DNA from: Colwellia sp. Arc7-D
GTDB lineage: Bacteria; Pseudomonadota; Gammaproteobacteria; Enterobacterales; Alteromonadaceae
DNA: 64,000 nucleotides
Direction: 5' to 3'
Assembly: GCF_003061515.1 (NCBI RefSeq)
Contig: NZ_CP028924.1
Coordinates: 2,914,001-2,978,000, forward strand
Shown here: in pieces, positions 39,471 to 48,679 of the stretch
Position numbering within the stretch: the first letter of the stretch is position 1
How the letters are laid out: every line of letters starts with the position of its first letter
The notes under the pieces: generated by a model
The model's database searches: none
Told to the model about the DNA's origin: nothing
Seen by the model: the letters and a program-made list of their open reading frames with translations, nothing else
Position numbers and translations under genes: made by a program

Positions 39471-40148
39471 ATGAAAAAAAACATAAAAAAAAGTATATAT
39501 CGAGTATTTAAAGAGAACACATCATTAATACTATTTGTAAGCTTAATGCTAGTATTTCGCAGTGCAGTAGCCGACTGGAATGACGTTCCAACAGGCTCAA
39601 TGAAACCAACCATTGTTGAAGGCGACCGTATTTTAGTTAATAAAATGGCTTATGATTTAAGATTACCATTTAGCCAACATTCACTGTTCAAACTTGCTGA
39701 CCCCATAGCTAATGATATTATTATTTTCGAATCAAAAGTGGCAGATAAGCGCCTTGTTAAACGTGTTATTGGTGTTCCTGGCGATACAGTATCAATGCAT
39801 AAAAACCAATTATTTATTAACCAACACTCGGCGAATTACAAACTTAAGTCTGAACATTCTGGCTTTGCCATAAGCCAAGAAAGTATTGCCGGTAATAATC
39901 ATTTAATAAGAACTCAGGTAAAGCTGGGGCAAGGTAACAGTAATAAACTTGCGAGCTTTAAACCACTAACGATTCCAGATGGTTATTATCTAGTGATGGG
40001 TGATAATCGAGACAACAGCGCTGATTCACGTGTAATAGGTCTAGTACCAAGAGACGAGATTATAGGTAGATCAAATACGGTCGTTTTTTCATTAAATTAT
40101 GATAATTACTTCCTACCTCGCTCAAGTAGATTTTTTAAATCGATTTAA
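39471..40148 (+). CDS. lepB: Signal peptidase I
   Basis: A serine/lysine protease that cuts secretory signal peptides on the periplasmic face. One N-terminal membrane segment (about 18-33); catalytic Ser43 in GSMKPT and general base Lys97 in KRVIGVPGD; the GDNRDNSADSR box is complete. 225 residues, shorter than E. coli LepB (324) and with a single membrane anchor. It is not beside lepA or rnc as the main lepB usually is, so it may be a second, accessory signal peptidase. I use lepB for the family only. Confidence 0.83.
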   Translation: MKKNIKKSIYRVFKENTSLILFVSLMLVFRSAVADWNDVPTGSMKPTIVEGDRILVNKMAYDLRLPFSQHSLFKLADPIANDIIIFESKVADKRLVKRVIGVPGDTVSMHKNQLFINQHSANYKLKSEHSGFAISQESIAGNNHLIRTQVKLGQGNSNKLASFKPLTIPDGYYLVMGDNRDNSADSRVIGLVPRDEIIGRSNTVVFSLNYDNYFLPRSSRFFKSI

Positions 40149-40194
40149 TTCAACGCTATTTAGTACTTCAATGAAGGGCTCCTCTTAAGTATGA

Positions 40195-40229
40195 TTTCGC
40201 TATAATAAACTTCACATATTATAGCGAAA
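40195..40229. repeat. 13-bp inverted repeat after the signal peptidase gene
   Basis: TTTCGCTATAATA (40195-40207) and its complement (40217-40229) around a 9-nt loop. AT-rich with no T tract, so it is a poor terminator; it could be an RNA stability element or an operator for the cyclophilin gene downstream. Confidence 0.55.
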
Positions 40230-40361
40230 CTCCCACACATCAACTTGTTTCAGCAATAGAGTGACGAACAATAAAAGTTAACATATATAAGCTTGTTGTT
40301 TTCTTTAAAGCCCATTACTATTCATTAACTTCTGACCTGACAAACAATAAGTAATTACTTT

Positions 40362-41147
40362 ATGAACCTCTCAACATTTTCAAAAACATCAATAGCAGCA
40401 CTTATTTTTTCTAGCGCCTCAAGCTTTGCTACCGTTGTTGAATTTACAACATCACAAGGTAACTTCAAGGTTAATCTTCATGATGAAACAACACCTGAAA
40501 CGGTTGCCAATTTTTTAAAATATATTAATGACGGAGACTACAACAACACTGTTGTTCATCGTTTAGTACCTGAGTTTGTAATGCAAGCCGGTGGTTTTGA
40601 GTTTACTGGCGATTTTCCGCTTAACCCTATAGCAACAAACAGTGCCGTGATAAACGAGCCTGTCTACTCTAATGTTCGTGGCACTATCGCTATGGCTAAA
40701 GTTGCTAACGACGAAAATAGCGCAACAAGTCAGTGGTTTGTTAACTTATCTGATAATAGCGGTGGCGCGGCATCATTAGATACGCAAAATGGTGGTTTTA
40801 CTGTTTTCGGTGAAATTATTGAAGGTATGGATAATATCGATAATATGGCTGACTTATTTCTTTGCAGTGATATTCCTATGCCTGATTATAATGCTGCACA
40901 GTGTTCTGATAGTAGTTTTGTTCCAGGTGTTGAAAACTTTGTAACTATCGAAACAGTAACTATATTCGATGCTACCGTTAATACCGCCGACAGCCTAGCC
41001 GCTGTAGAGAACACTTCATTAACTCCACCAACCACCACTCCACCAGTAGTAACTGAACCAACAAATTCAAGCAGTGGCGGTGGTTCATTTGCTTGGTTTA
41101 GTTTACTGTTTGCCAGTTTACTAACATTAAGAAGACGTTTTAAATAG
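40362..41147 (+). CDS. Exported cyclophilin-type peptidyl-prolyl isomerase with GlyGly-CTERM tail
   Basis: Signal peptide (cleavage near SFA, about residue 22), then a bacterial-type cyclophilin domain (about 24-185) with HRLVPEFVMQAGGF, GTIAMAK and SQWFVNLSDN, which build the active site. A Thr/Pro-rich linker (about 220-235) leads to GGGS, a hydrophobic helix and a basic end (LRRRFK). That C-terminal pattern is the GlyGly-CTERM signal, processed by rhombosortase and linked to type II secretion in Shewanella and Vibrio. The enzyme is therefore probably exported to the cell surface. 261 residues. No rhombosortase gene lies in this window. Confidence 0.87.
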   Translation: MNLSTFSKTSIAALIFSSASSFATVVEFTTSQGNFKVNLHDETTPETVANFLKYINDGDYNNTVVHRLVPEFVMQAGGFEFTGDFPLNPIATNSAVINEPVYSNVRGTIAMAKVANDENSATSQWFVNLSDNSGGAASLDTQNGGFTVFGEIIEGMDNIDNMADLFLCSDIPMPDYNAAQCSDSSFVPGVENFVTIETVTIFDATVNTADSLAAVENTSLTPPTTTPPVVTEPTNSSSGGGSFAWFSLLFASLLTLRRRFK

Positions 41148-41198
41148 CGGATTTAATGACAGGTCTTAAAAGTTAAAGCTTATCTTTATATTTTATTA

Positions 41199-41240
41199 TC
41201 TATAGTAAAATATCGATAGTAAAATATTGATAATAAAATA
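41199..41240. repeat. Three 14-bp AT-rich tandem repeats
   Basis: Three consecutive units of the form TCGATAGTAAAATA (41199-41212, 41213-41226, 41227-41240) with one to three differences, between the convergent cyclophilin and nudC genes. Confidence 0.8.
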
Positions 41241-41250
41241 TCGAAAAATT

Positions 41251-41287
41251 TAGGGTTAGTAGTAATGTAAACACGCTACTAGCCCTA
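41251..41287. terminator. Hairpin between the cyclophilin gene and nudC
   Basis: A 12-bp stem TAGGGTTAGTAG / CTACTAGCCCTA (one G-U pair) with a 13-nt loop. On the minus strand a run of T follows after AAA, suiting nudC. Confidence 0.65.
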
Positions 41288-41291
41288 TTCT

Positions 41292-42302
41292 TTATTTACC
41301 GATTACATCAGCAGTAACACTCAATTGCTTCTCACACCATAAATCAATTAATAATCGCGATATAGACTCTTTCCTTGGTAGCTTAGGTGCATCACCTTCA
41401 TCTCCCCACTCATTAAAGTCTAATAACTGTTGAGCAGTAAACCAACTTGCACTGCGCAACTCTTCTTCCTCTAGACATAAATCCATTCCCTGTGCTTGAG
41501 CAAAAAATCCTATCATTAAAGAGTTGGGAAATGGCCAAGGTTGTGAATCAATAAAGCTAACAGAAGCAACATCAACACCCGCCTCTTCGTAAACTTCTCT
41601 TATAACGGCTTCTTGCAAAGACTCACCTGGATCTACAAAGCCAGCAAGTGTTGAAAAAACTTTATCTGGAATTCTGTGATGTTCAGCTAATAAACAAACG
41701 GCAGGGCCAGATTTAGGTTGATATTCAACAAGCATAATAACCACAGGGTCAGTGCGCGGAAAATGTTCTTTTTGACAACTATCGTTTGTACAAACCATTC
41801 GATGACCACCATCCATAGCCTTCGTTTTGCCACCACAAGAGCCACAAAAATTCGCACTTCTCTGCCAATGTATTAGCGCTTTTGCATAACTTAATATAGC
41901 GCCTTGTTGCTGATTTAGTAATGACAACGAATTCCTAAAATCAATGAATTTCATGTTAATTAAATCTAGTTTTTCCAACCACTTCTTTAAATCAACATCA
42001 TGCATTGATGACAGGTCACAAACGAATATAGCTACATTGTTATCAGTACCTAAAAAAGTTAGCGCGTTTTCCGTTATTATTTTATTGAATTCTGAAGTAT
42101 TTAACACATTCAATAGTTTATCAATCGAACCTTCTCTGTTAAATACAAAAATTTTCTCATCAAGATACAGATATTTTCCACGCCAATAAAAATAGAAACG
42201 GCTGTCATTGGCGTTTAACTTTTCATCTAACCATTGTTGATTTTTTCTTAACGTTGATGCGCGGTCAAGTGGCATCTGACAAAACGTTAATTCAGTTCCC
42301 AT
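41292..42302 (-). CDS. nudC: NADH pyrophosphatase NudC
   Basis: Hydrolyses NADH to NMNH and AMP and removes NAD caps from RNA 5' ends. The zinc site CGSCGG...CTNDSC is followed by the Nudix box, which spans GFVDPGESLQEA and REVYEEAGV, and then the NudC-specific SQPWPFPNSLM. 336 residues (E. coli 257); the extra is an N-terminal domain as found in longer NudC proteins. Single gene. Confidence 0.92.
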   Translation of the reverse strand: MGTELTFCQMPLDRASTLRKNQQWLDEKLNANDSRFYFYWRGKYLYLDEKIFVFNREGSIDKLLNVLNTSEFNKIITENALTFLGTDNNVAIFVCDLSSMHDVDLKKWLEKLDLINMKFIDFRNSLSLLNQQQGAILSYAKALIHWQRSANFCGSCGGKTKAMDGGHRMVCTNDSCQKEHFPRTDPVVIMLVEYQPKSGPAVCLLAEHHRIPDKVFSTLAGFVDPGESLQEAVIREVYEEAGVDVASVSFIDSQPWPFPNSLMIGFFAQAQGMDLCLEEEELRSASWFTAQQLLDFNEWGDEGDAPKLPRKESISRLLIDLWCEKQLSVTADVIGK

Positions 42303-42418
42303 ATTACTTTCCTAATTTTTATTATTTAATTACAGGATATTTCATATAAAGGTGATTAAAGCTTGCCAGCAAGGCTTAATTTTATAAAAAGTGTGTTGAT
42401 ATAAGTTAATAAAAACAC

Positions 42419-42832
42419 TTAGTGATCAATTTTTGCACGCAATAGTTTATTCGAACTAGCCTTCTTTTTAGAGTCTAAACGTCTGAGGTTAGAGCCTTTA
42501 GTTGGCTTGGTAGGCCGCCTAGCTTTTTTCACTATCATGGCCGTGCTAATTAATTCTTTTAACCGCTTTAATGCATCGTCTTTATTCATCGATTGCGTTC
42601 TAAAAGACTGTGCTTTAATGATGATAATGCCGTCACTCGATACGCGACTGTCTGAAAGTTTTAACAATCTAGCTTTGTAAATGGCAGGGAGTGAAGAACG
42701 CTTAATATCAAAACGTAAATGGATTGCTGTTTCAACCTTATTGACTCTTTGACCACCGTTGCCAGTAGCTCTTATCCCGGTAAGTTCAATTTCCCAATCA
42801 GCAATAGTGACATTGTTGGAAATTTCTAGCAT
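42419..42832 (-). CDS. arfB: Alternative ribosome-rescue factor ArfB (YaeJ)
   Basis: A codon-independent peptidyl-tRNA hydrolase that frees ribosomes stalled at the end of broken mRNA. It has the GGQ motif (G26-G27-Q28) in a class I release-factor domain and a basic, unstructured C-terminal tail (KKARRPTKPTKGS to KLLRAKIDH) that enters the mRNA channel. 137 residues (E. coli 140). It lies 154 bp after hpf, another ribosome-stress factor. Confidence 0.93.
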   Translation of the reverse strand: MLEISNNVTIADWEIELTGIRATGNGGQRVNKVETAIHLRFDIKRSSLPAIYKARLLKLSDSRVSSDGIIIIKAQSFRTQSMNKDDALKRLKELISTAMIVKKARRPTKPTKGSNLRRLDSKKKASSNKLLRAKIDH

Positions 42833-42943
42833 ATAACCCCTAAAATTCTATTTTGATAGTGCACATATTAAAGGTATTTTATGATGATGCCAAACTCAAT
42901 AGCCGCTTAGTCCGGTAATCATTAAATTTGTAAGCATAAAAAA

Positions 42944-42961
42944 AGGAGGCGGGTGCCTCCT
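42944..42961 (-). terminator. Terminator of the hpf gene
   Basis: Stem AGGAGGC/GCCTCCT with loop GGGT; on the minus strand it is followed by T7 (42938-42944). Confidence 0.88.
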
Positions 42962-42986
42962 AAAATAAATTAACGTTCTTTATTGG

Positions 42987-43343
42987 TTAATTTAGACTCA
43001 TTTCTTGAACTTTTTCATGAGCAATTTCTGGTGCTGTGCTTACGGGCTTACTATGTAGGTTAGCTTTTAACAAACCTTTACGGTGTTTTAATGCGGCATC
43101 TAATTTTTTCGCTGCTGCCGCAATAGCTGGATACATAACACTATCGCTTGATGAAGCGGAAATTCGACCACCTTCATAGGTTGTTCGCAGTTCTACATTA
43201 TGTTGGTTATGTTCGTGCGATAAAATTACATCGAGTGAAATTAAGGTTGGGAAGTGTGTCTCTATTTTTGAAAACTTTTCATTGATATGTTCTTTAATTG
43301 AATCTGAAACGTCAACATGGTGACCCGAAAGATTTATTTTCAT
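42987..43343 (-). CDS. hpf: Ribosome hibernation promoting factor (HPF/RaiA family, short form)
   Basis: Binds the 30S A and P sites in stationary phase or cold, protecting idle ribosomes. 118 residues with the beta-alpha-beta2-alpha fold of the family: an early SGHHVDVSDSIKEHINEKF, a middle VILSHEHNQHNVEL strand pair, and helix AIAAAAKKLDAALKHRKG. The tail is moderately long, like RaiA (YfiA), so HPF and RaiA cannot be told apart with confidence. It is a single gene, not in the rpoN/ptsN operon. Confidence 0.85.
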   Translation of the reverse strand: MKINLSGHHVDVSDSIKEHINEKFSKIETHFPTLISLDVILSHEHNQHNVELRTTYEGGRISASSSDSVMYPAIAAAAKKLDAALKHRKGLLKANLHSKPVSTAPEIAHEKVQEMSLN

Positions 43344-43775
43344 ATTTGTTCCTTTTTATTATCTACTCATTAATAATACTTGGGTCAAAATGTTAAAAAC
43401 GCAAGTTAATTACCGTTTATTTTCTAATTAATTTTAATAAACGTTAGAATGCCGAGAGCAAGTTATCTTTAGTCTCATATATACGGTTTAAGTTTCAATT
43501 AAATCTAATAGCATCACTATTTGCCTATCTTCGCCTATCGCAGGGGGAGTTATTTGAATAAAAACCTAATTATTGTAATAACACTCCACTGACTGATTTA
43601 ATAAAATCTGTATATTATTTGATTGGAAAAAGCCGAATACTTATTGTCTTTTTTGTATATGAAATAAATAAAGATAAATACTAAACGATCAAACAAAAAG
43701 CACATATTTCAATATGATTCGGTTATAATCATTACTCATATAATATTTGTTTTCGACCTTAAAAGAGATTTTTGA
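43344..43775. other. Intergenic region between hpf and the acyltransferase gene
   Basis: 432 bp of AT-rich DNA. The only notable item is an AGGGGGAG (43542-43549) 4 nt before a TTG that opens a 12-residue frame, MNKNLIIVITLH (43554-43592). It could be a leader peptide, a decayed gene start or chance. I see no RNA gene or terminator. Confidence 0.4.
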
Positions 43776-44879
43776 ATGTTTGATGATATTCGCCCTTATC
43801 GTGATGATGAGGTAGTTGACGTAATCGAAAAATTAATTAACGAAAAAGGCTTACAAGCTTCAATTGCTAGTTTAAAAATGCCCCGCTTATATCAAGCTTG
43901 TCCCTCATTTGCTCGCACAATAGTAAAGTGGTCGTTAAAAATTCGCGCGCAAAAATTTCACAATATAGATCAAATTCAAATCGAAGTGGCGAAGTATTTA
44001 CATCATTTGATCAAGAAAAGTACCGCTGGTTTTAGTTATAGCGGCATGGATAACTTTGACAACACCAAACCTGCGCTATTTATTAGTAATCATCGCGATA
44101 TTGTTTTAGATGTTGCATTGGTGAATTTAGCTCTCTATAAAAGTGGTATCAGTACCGTTGAAGCTGCAGTTGGTGATAATTTATTAGATCAGCCCTGGGT
44201 TGCTGATTTAATGCGTATTAATAAAAGCTTTATCGTTAAACGTAGTGCAGAAAATAAACGTGCCATGCTCAATGCATCAAAACAGTTGTCTGCGTATATT
44301 CATGATACGGTTGCTAATCGTCAGCAAAACATTTGGATTGCTCAACGTGAAGGCCGTGCCAAAGACGGTATAGATAAAACAAATTCAGCTTTAATCTCTA
44401 TGTTATTGCTAAATAAAGACAAACAAACACCAATCGCCGATTATCTATCTGAAATTAACATAGTCCCTGTATCCATCTCTTATGAGTTTGATCCCTGTGA
44501 TACCGACAAAGCTATTGAACTTGCAGAAAAAGAAGCAACAGGCTGTTATAAAAAGCAGGAAGGTGAAGACTTAAAAAGCATTACACAAGGCTTAACCGGA
44601 CAAAAAGGTAGAGTTCACATTGAGTTTTGTCAACCTATTCAAGGCGAGTATGCTGATAGTAAAGCCATAGCTGCTGCTATTGATAAAGCTATTATTAGTC
44701 ACTATAAATTGTACGACACTAACCTAGTGGCACACGCAAAACTTAATCATCTAGAAACCAATAATACCGTCTTAGCCCTCCTGAATAAGCGCATGGAAAA
44801 CCTTACGTTAGAGCAACAGCAATGGTTATTAACTATGTATGCTAACCCGGTGGCAGCAAAGCAGCACTTACAACCATAA
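43776..44879 (+). CDS. 1-acyl-glycerol-3-phosphate acyltransferase-like protein
   Basis: 367 residues. The PlsC-type acyltransferase core begins near residue 95 with SNHRDIVLD, the variant of the H-x4-D motif found in this Alteromonadales family, followed by INKSFIVKRS and the AQREGRAKDG motif. An N-terminal helical extension of about 90 residues and the long C-terminal part distinguish it from standard PlsC. Likely a membrane-associated acyl transfer step in phospholipid or storage-lipid synthesis; the substrate is unknown. Monocistronic with a terminator. Confidence 0.78.
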   Translation: MFDDIRPYRDDEVVDVIEKLINEKGLQASIASLKMPRLYQACPSFARTIVKWSLKIRAQKFHNIDQIQIEVAKYLHHLIKKSTAGFSYSGMDNFDNTKPALFISNHRDIVLDVALVNLALYKSGISTVEAAVGDNLLDQPWVADLMRINKSFIVKRSAENKRAMLNASKQLSAYIHDTVANRQQNIWIAQREGRAKDGIDKTNSALISMLLLNKDKQTPIADYLSEINIVPVSISYEFDPCDTDKAIELAEKEATGCYKKQEGEDLKSITQGLTGQKGRVHIEFCQPIQGEYADSKAIAAAIDKAIISHYKLYDTNLVAHAKLNHLETNNTVLALLNKRMENLTLEQQQWLLTMYANPVAAKQHLQP

Positions 44880-44930
44880 ACACAATTACTGCTTAACTCA
44901 CTGCTCAAAGCGCGTTAATTTTACCGACAA

Positions 44931-44959
44931 AAAAGCCGTATTAATAAAATACGGCTTTT
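44931..44959 (+). terminator. Terminator after the acyltransferase gene
   Basis: An 11-bp stem AAAAGCCGTAT/ATACGGCTTTT with a 7-nt loop, then GCTTTTA. Confidence 0.85.
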
Positions 44960-45011
44960 GCTTTTATGAATCACACGCTATAACCATCACAAGAGTTAAG
45001 TAAACTTGTAT

Positions 45012-46448
45012 TTACTTTTCTTGGTAAAACGCTGACATAGCTTTATATAGTGAATATAAGTCAACTTTTGATCCAACCGCATAAGGCGAGTGAATTGATA
45101 AAATAGGAATACCAAAATCAATCACTTCCATATTATCGTTAGATAAATCACTGCCAATCGTACCGCCAGAAGCCTTACCTTTGTAAGTCGATGTTTGCCA
45201 TTTAATATCAGCATTATCTAAATAGTTTCGTGTCCATGCCATATATTCAGAATTAGCATTAAATCCGCCACCATAAAGCTTTAAGTTAACGCCATTCCCC
45301 AACCTTGGGGCATTACCTAGCTCCCATACACTTGACCATGTTGGGTTAACACCAGGGTTGACGTCAGCAGAAATAACTTTGGTATTACGTAACACTTTAC
45401 GCAATTGGTAATCGTTATAGCTATCACCTTTTTGGTTATGCAATAAGCTACTCATTAAGTCGACTAAATAAGTTGAACTTGCCCCAGTGTTGTTAATGTT
45501 ACCAACTTCTTCATTATCAACTAAATAAGCAATCGACGTATACTCAGGAATTTTTTGCTCTGTTATTGCTTTAACTGCAGCGATTGATGACGCTTTATCA
45601 TCTTGGCCGTAGGCAGCAATCATACTGCGATCAAAACCAACATCACGTGGTTTAGTCGCAGGAACTAAAGCCAACTCGGCAGAAACTAAATCTTCCACTG
45701 AAATATTGTATTCTGATTTTAAATAGTCACTAACCTGATCTTTGATTTTTTTATCTAGCTCGGGTTTAGCAGCCACAATAATATCAAGTTCTTCTTTGCC
45801 AATAACATCACGACTGGTGCGTTTACGGTTAGGTGAGTCAACATGCGGTGCCAGATCAGTCACTAAAAAGATAGGATCATTTTCATCAAAACCAACTGAG
45901 ATATTGACCGTTGTACCATCTTTTTTATCCACTCTACCGACTAAAGCTAATGGAATATTAACCCATTGATAGGTTTTAATACCGCCATGAATATAAGTTT
46001 GAAACATGGCAAATTTTTCTTTTTCAAATAGTGGTCGCCCTTTAAGTTCCAGACGTGGCGCATCAATATGCGCGCCCACAATACGTGTGCCTTGTTCTAA
46101 TGGCTTATTGCCAATGACCATCAATGTAATAGTACGGTCACGGTTAACATCGTAAAAACGTGCACCTGGCTTTAATTTACTTTTCTCAGTAAATTTTTTA
46201 AAACCTTGTTTTTTAACTCGTTTAACAGTCTCTGTAACAAAGGTTAGTTCTGTTGGTGCTTTATAAATATAGTCTTTATATTCGGTTGCATAGCGTTCTA
46301 CCGCTTTTAGCTCTTTAGCACTCAAGTTTAACCAACTAGATGGCGACTCTGTCTTAGTTGTAGTGTCTGCTGCATGAACAACACTAGGTTGTGAAAGTGT
46401 CAGCGCACTGACAATGGCGATAGCTGTTAATGATTTGGTTAAATTCAT
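45012..46448 (-). CDS. Exported M18 family aminopeptidase
   Basis: A dizinc aminopeptidase of family M18 (yeast aminopeptidase I / aspartyl aminopeptidase). Metal-site segments: GAHIDAPRLELK, DNEEVGNINNTGASS and the C-terminal SIHSPYAVGSK. The frame is open from 46520, but I chose the ATG at 46448, because it begins a clean signal peptide (cleavage near VHA, about residue 26). 478 residues. Family members are usually cytosolic, so an exported form is unusual. No strong ribosome-binding site precedes either start. Single gene. Confidence 0.83.
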   Translation of the reverse strand: MNLTKSLTAIAIVSALTLSQPSVVHAADTTTKTESPSSWLNLSAKELKAVERYATEYKDYIYKAPTELTFVTETVKRVKKQGFKKFTEKSKLKPGARFYDVNRDRTITLMVIGNKPLEQGTRIVGAHIDAPRLELKGRPLFEKEKFAMFQTYIHGGIKTYQWVNIPLALVGRVDKKDGTTVNISVGFDENDPIFLVTDLAPHVDSPNRKRTSRDVIGKEELDIIVAAKPELDKKIKDQVSDYLKSEYNISVEDLVSAELALVPATKPRDVGFDRSMIAAYGQDDKASSIAAVKAITEQKIPEYTSIAYLVDNEEVGNINNTGASSTYLVDLMSSLLHNQKGDSYNDYQLRKVLRNTKVISADVNPGVNPTWSSVWELGNAPRLGNGVNLKLYGGGFNANSEYMAWTRNYLDNADIKWQTSTYKGKASGGTIGSDLSNDNMEVIDFGIPILSIHSPYAVGSKVDLYSLYKAMSAFYQEK

Positions 46449-46601
46449 AGCAATATTGATAGTAATACTCTCAGATAAAAGACGTGTACTATCATAAAAT
46501 TTATCAATATCAACTGACAAGCTTTAATCGATAACCTGTGCTTTTTTAGCTTTAAATACCCTTAATATTAAGTCAACTGACTCAATGAACTTACCAAGAA
46601 G

Positions 46602-46919
46602 CTACAGGTTTAACATATACCGACTTAGAACAAAGGTTATTAACCCAATAAACATGGTGAGATAAATACTTTTAGTTTTGGCTGCGGTGCCAACGGCGAA
46701 GGTAGCCGCAATGAGATACGGATTCTGTAGCGAAACACTTAACTCGCCCTGCTGAATAAAAATAATAGGCACCCAAATAGCGGTTAATACCGCTGGGGCA
46801 CTAAAACTTAACAACTTCGCCATTTTTGCTCCTAAGCGTACTGGCAAGCGAGGATGAATAAAGAGATAGCGCGTAGTAAACGTGATCACTGCCATCAAAA
46901 GAATAGTTATTAATGTCAT
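46602..46919 (-). CDS. azlD: Branched-chain amino acid exporter small subunit, AzlD type
   Basis: A 105-residue protein with three or four hydrophobic helices and the AzlD pattern (an early TFTTRYLFI, then a PAVLTAIWVPI helix). With AzlC it forms an exporter for branched-chain amino acids, as shown for BrnFE and YgaZH. Its ATG overlaps the azlC stop by 4 nt. Confidence 0.87.
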   Translation of the reverse strand: MTLITILLMAVITFTTRYLFIHPRLPVRLGAKMAKLLSFSAPAVLTAIWVPIIFIQQGELSVSLQNPYLIAATFAVGTAAKTKSIYLTMFIGLITFVLSRYMLNL

Positions 46920-47701
46920 ACACTATCCTTAGCAGACGGCTTTATATTGTCTTGATTGTCGTCATTGTCTTGAACCTTAGTCATATCTGCGCTTTTACGC
47001 TTCTGCAGAAATCGGTCGGTAATATAACCGCAATACATGGCAATTAATGCCGCGGCCACTAAATCTAATTCAAACTGCATTAACTTAAACACCACAGATA
47101 AAAATGCAGCTACAATCACACTAACCAAAATAGGTAGATTGATAATCGTAGGAATAACTAGCGCAATAAAAGTTACAGCTATGGCGAAGTCTAGACCTAA
47201 GTTGGTTAAATCAGGTAAATAACTACCTGCAATAACGCCTGTTATATTCCATAACAACCAAAACACATAGAAGCTACCTCCAGCAACTACGGCATAAATC
47301 AACCTCAACTGGCCAACAAAAGATTTACTATGACTCGACAAAGCAAATAATTCATCGGTTAATAAAAACCCCAACCCGTAACGCCATTTGGTGGGTAAAA
47401 TGTGTAATTTATCTCTTAATGCTAAACCATATAAAAAATGTCGTGAGCTAATAATAAAAGTGGTAAACAAAATAGTCGCTAAGGAAGCATTGTTTGCGAT
47501 TAACTCAATCGCCACTAATTGCGCAGAGCCAGCAAAAACGATCAATGGCATCAAGATAGCTTCGAGGGCTGAAAAATCACGTTGAATAGCCAAAGAGCCG
47601 CAAAGAATTCCCCACGGTAAAACAGCTAAGTTGAGGGGTAACATATCTAAAAAGCCTTTTCTCGCCATTAACCAGCGTGCTTTTTTTTTGCTCAGTGCCA
47701 T
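46916..47701 (-). CDS. azlC: Branched-chain amino acid exporter large subunit, AzlC type
   Basis: A 261-residue polytopic membrane protein. It has the family's opening MLPLNLAVLPWGILCGSLA segment, FAGSAQLVAIEL and SSRHFLYGLAL, which lines the transport path. The C-terminal 35 residues are polar and acidic. Co-transcribed with azlD (4-nt overlap); exports valine, leucine and isoleucine or similar. The pair lies between the M18 peptidase and kdsB, which could fit release of amino acids after peptide uptake; that link is speculative. Confidence 0.9.
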   Translation of the reverse strand: MALSKKKARWLMARKGFLDMLPLNLAVLPWGILCGSLAIQRDFSALEAILMPLIVFAGSAQLVAIELIANNASLATILFTTFIISSRHFLYGLALRDKLHILPTKWRYGLGFLLTDELFALSSHSKSFVGQLRLIYAVVAGGSFYVFWLLWNITGVIAGSYLPDLTNLGLDFAIAVTFIALVIPTIINLPILVSVIVAAFLSVVFKLMQFELDLVAAALIAMYCGYITDRFLQKRKSADMTKVQDNDDNQDNIKPSAKDSV

Positions 47702-47809
47702 TTGGTTTAAACCTTGAAATGTAGCTTACTAATCTAAAAATTCTAAACTTACGTTTAAATGTTTAATTTCGCATTACTCGTGCTAAACAAAACAAAGTGA
47801 GCGATAAAA

Positions 47810-47831
47810 AAAGAGGCTTATTAGCCTCTTT
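47810..47831 (-). terminator. Terminator of the kdsB operon
   Basis: Stem AAAGAGGCT/AGCCTCTTT with loop TATT; on the minus strand a T run follows. Confidence 0.85.
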
Positions 47832-47852
47832 CAGCATACTTTCTAGTGCTTT

Positions 47853-48623
47853 CTAGTGCTTTAAACCTATGGCATACGCCCGTGCTTTTTCAAGGTCTTC
47901 TGGGGTATCAACGCCTTCAACCTCTAAACGAGTGTTTGCAACGGCAACGTGAATTTTTTCACCTTGCCAAAGTACCCGAAGTTGCTCTAAAGATTCAACT
48001 TGCTCTAATTGGCTTGCAGGCCATTGCACATAATCTTTAATAAAACCGGCACGATAAGCATAAATACCAATATGACGTAAGTAATAGTCGCCAATAGCAT
48101 CAATGTTTTCATTATTTAAAAAACGTTCGCGATCATAAGGGATAGTCGCTCGACTAAAATACAAAGCATAACCATTTTTATCGCATAATACTTTAACCGC
48201 ATTAGGGTTTAATGCTTCTTCGACATTATCAATTTTCATTGCTAATGTTGCCATACGCGCTTGGTGTTGACTTGATAAGTTACTAGCCACTTGAGCAATG
48301 TTTTCAACTGGAATAAACGGCTCGTCACCTTGCACATTCACAATAACTTGCTGGTCAGAAAACTGATAGGTTTGCATTACTTCTGCAAGACGCTCGGTTC
48401 CCGACTGATGGTCAGCACGCGTTTTACATACTTCGCCACCAAAGCTTTTAACGACACGAGCAACCTCATCGTTATCTGTTGCTACAATAACTTGCTCAGC
48501 GCCACTGGCTAACGCTTTTTCAACAACCCATTGGATCATTGGCTTACCCGCAATATCAGCGAGTACTTTACCCGGTAAACGTGATGACTCAAATCTTGCA
48601 GGGATGACTACCACAAACGACAT
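47853..48623 (-). CDS. kdsB: CMP-KDO synthetase (3-deoxy-manno-octulosonate cytidylyltransferase)
   Basis: Activates KDO with CTP for the lipopolysaccharide inner core. The start [18 protein letters not shown], the NVQGDEPFI metal site and the [11 protein letters not shown] segment are all family signatures. 256 residues (E. coli 248). Last gene of comEC-msbA-lpxK-ycaR-kdsB. Its stop codon lies inside a 10-bp tandem duplication (CTTTCTAGTG, 47841-47860), so its end may vary between strains. Confidence 0.96.
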   Translation of the reverse strand: MSFVVVIPARFESSRLPGKVLADIAGKPMIQWVVEKALASGAEQVIVATDNDEVARVVKSFGGEVCKTRADHQSGTERLAEVMQTYQFSDQQVIVNVQGDEPFIPVENIAQVASNLSSQHQARMATLAMKIDNVEEALNPNAVKVLCDKNGYALYFSRATIPYDRERFLNNENIDAIGDYYLRHIGIYAYRAGFIKDYVQWPASQLEQVESLEQLRVLWQGEKIHVAVANTRLEVEGVDTPEDLEKARAYAIGLKH

Positions 48624-48679
48624 AAAAACCTCATTAGCTTTATTTTTATAAAAATGATGTTACTAATTTTAGTTAAAAT

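Noticed and set aside
41199..41240. Possible CRISPR array
   Set aside because: The units are directly adjacent with no spacers and only 14 bp; no cas genes are present.
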